NCBI RefSeq assembly: GCF_028553745.1
Contig: NZ_CP067129.1
Span: 1,656,501-1,720,500 of the forward strand
DNA length: 64,000 nucleotides
DNA from: Paracoccus seriniphilus
Lineage (GTDB): Bacteria; Pseudomonadota; Alphaproteobacteria; Rhodobacterales; Rhodobacteraceae
Direction: 5' to 3'
A program made the position numbers and the translations under genes. The notes beneath the pieces were generated by a model. It saw only the letters and a program-made list of their open reading frames with translations. It ran no database searches and had not been told where the DNA came from. Positions within the stretch are counted from its first letter, which is position 1. The number at the start of each line of letters is the position of its first letter. Below are positions 63,300 to 64,000 of the stretch, in pieces.

Positions 63300-63758
63300 T
63301 CAGGAATTGGGATCCTCGTAGACGCCGCTTTCCTTCAGGGTGTCAACAACCTCACGCGGCATATAGCTTTCATCATGTTTGGCCAGCAGATCACGAGCCT
63401 CGAAACGACCGTCGCGATAATAACCCTTGGCGATCGTGCCTTGTCCTTCCTTGAACAGGTCGGGGCGCGGATCATCACCGGTATATGAGACGGGAATTTC
63501 GACCACGCCATCGGTGATGACGAAATCGAACCTGACCCCGTCGCGATCCTCGATCGACCCGTCTTTCACCAATCCGCCCAGCTGGAAATATTCGTCGGGC
63601 GGCGGCGCCAGCTCACTGACCTGCGAGGGCGAGCGATACAGATTGATGCCATCGCGAAAGCCATAGCCAATCAGGGCCACCGCAATCACCAACGCAAGGG
63701 CGGCGGCAACGACCACCTGAACCCGCCTGCGTTTCTTCAATGATTTCAACCCTGCCAT
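63300..63758 (-). CDS. ccmE: haem chaperone CcmE
   Basis: The 152-residue periplasmic haem chaperone is anchored by one N-terminal helix (VVVAAALALVIAVALIGYGF). It has the OB-fold segments EYFQLGGLVKDGSI and VSYTGDDPRPDLFKEGQGTIAKGYY, and the haem-attaching motif LAKHDESYMP with His128 and Tyr132. It carries haem from CcmABCD to CcmF. ATG 63758 lies ten bases after the murI stop. Its partners ccmF and ccmH lie beyond the inserted lysis genes. Confidence 0.95.
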   Translation of the reverse strand: MAGLKSLKKRRRVQVVVAAALALVIAVALIGYGFRDGINLYRSPSQVSELAPPPDEYFQLGGLVKDGSIEDRDGVRFDFVITDGVVEIPVSYTGDDPRPDLFKEGQGTIAKGYYRDGRFEARDLLAKHDESYMPREVVDTLKESGVYEDPNS

Positions 63759-63767
63759 GACATTCCT

Positions 63768-64000
63768 TCAAGCCGATTCGAAGAGGATTGAACGGCGCAG
63801 AAACTGCGTCGCCTTGCCGGAAACACGGATCGGATCGCCTGTCGTGAGATATTTCGAGACAGTGCCTTCACCGCGGAATTCCGGTCTGCGCTCAAGATAG
63901 TCCGCCAGGCTTTCCGCTACCAGCCCTGCCTGGCTATAAACCTCGACCTGCGGCCCAAGGGCGCGCCGGAAGGCAGCTTCGGCAAAGGGATAATGCGTGC
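63768..64000 (-). CDS. murI: glutamate racemase, C-terminal part (partial)
   Basis: The last about 77 residues, cut by the window edge, read on the minus strand [20 protein letters not shown], then [20 protein letters not shown] and [20 protein letters not shown]. The CTHYP-type start and the closing TTGD/ATQFL pattern are characteristic of glutamate racemase, which supplies D-glutamate for peptidoglycan. The preceding Cys of the CTHYP motif lies outside the window. The stop is at 63768-63770, just before ccmE. Confidence 0.82.
   Translation of the reverse strand, partial: THYPFAEAAFRRALGPQVEVYSQAGLVAESLADYLERRPEFRGEGTVSKYLTTGDPIRVSGKATQFLRRSILFESA

Overview
This looks like chromosomal DNA of a Rhodobacterales alphaproteobacterium, most like Paracoccus or a close relative. 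The reasons are the high GC content, a class I lysyl-tRNA synthetase, a one-cysteine DksA, a gene transfer agent (GTA) endolysin/holin pair, a degenerate H-NOX/GGDEF pair, and CtrA-type TTAA-N7-TTAA sites. Everything is read from sequence only; no search was run.

Layout. 1-9.8 kb is housekeeping: the pgk 5' end, a cytoplasmic and a periplasmic cyclophilin, a pyruvate phosphate dikinase-like protein, a SleB-type wall hydrolase, folB-folP-glmM, an FAD monooxygenase and a DksA. An orphan MoxR ATPase and about 0.9 kb without a convincing gene lead into an iron-siderophore island at 11.5-30.3 kb. The island holds a TonB-dependent receptor, a PKHD-type hydroxylase, an FMN alpha-hydroxy-acid oxidase, two unknown small ORFs and an EntF-like C-A-T-TE NRPS whose A-domain code reads serine. 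It continues with a Fes/IroE-like esterase, a three-gene ABC importer, a YncE-like beta-propeller, a second C-A-T-TE NRPS whose code reads glycine, and a phosphopantetheinyl transferase. No aryl-acid synthesis, aryl-AMP ligase, aryl carrier or MbtH gene is visible, so any aryl building block must come from elsewhere. Three island promoters share a TGA-N9-TCG sequence resembling the RirA iron box.

30.7-33.9 kb is a small stress-type regulon: an ArsR regulator with a membrane protein, and a monooxygenase-oxidoreductase-VOC set. Similar ATATACGC/ACGCATATT elements lie upstream of both units. 34.2-37.7 kb holds puuA-puuB-like polyamine genes divergent from a GntR regulator. 38.1-47.0 kb is the acetate locus on the minus strand: acs, a DUF4212 protein, an acetate symporter, a cNMP/CBS/DUF294 protein, a small membrane protein, a response regulator and a membrane sensor-exonuclease fusion.

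47.2-49.5 kb is a beta-helix spike-like protein with an imperfect CtrA-type site upstream. lysS, terB, dacB, nadD, the GGDEF/degenerate H-NOX pair, a PleD-like cyclase, a DUF983 protein, a NUDIX hydrolase and paaG follow. The window ends in the cytochrome c maturation region (ccmH, ccmF, ccmE). A GTA endolysin-holin pair sits inside this region with its own perfect CtrA-type site and its own terminator. A partial murI closes the window.
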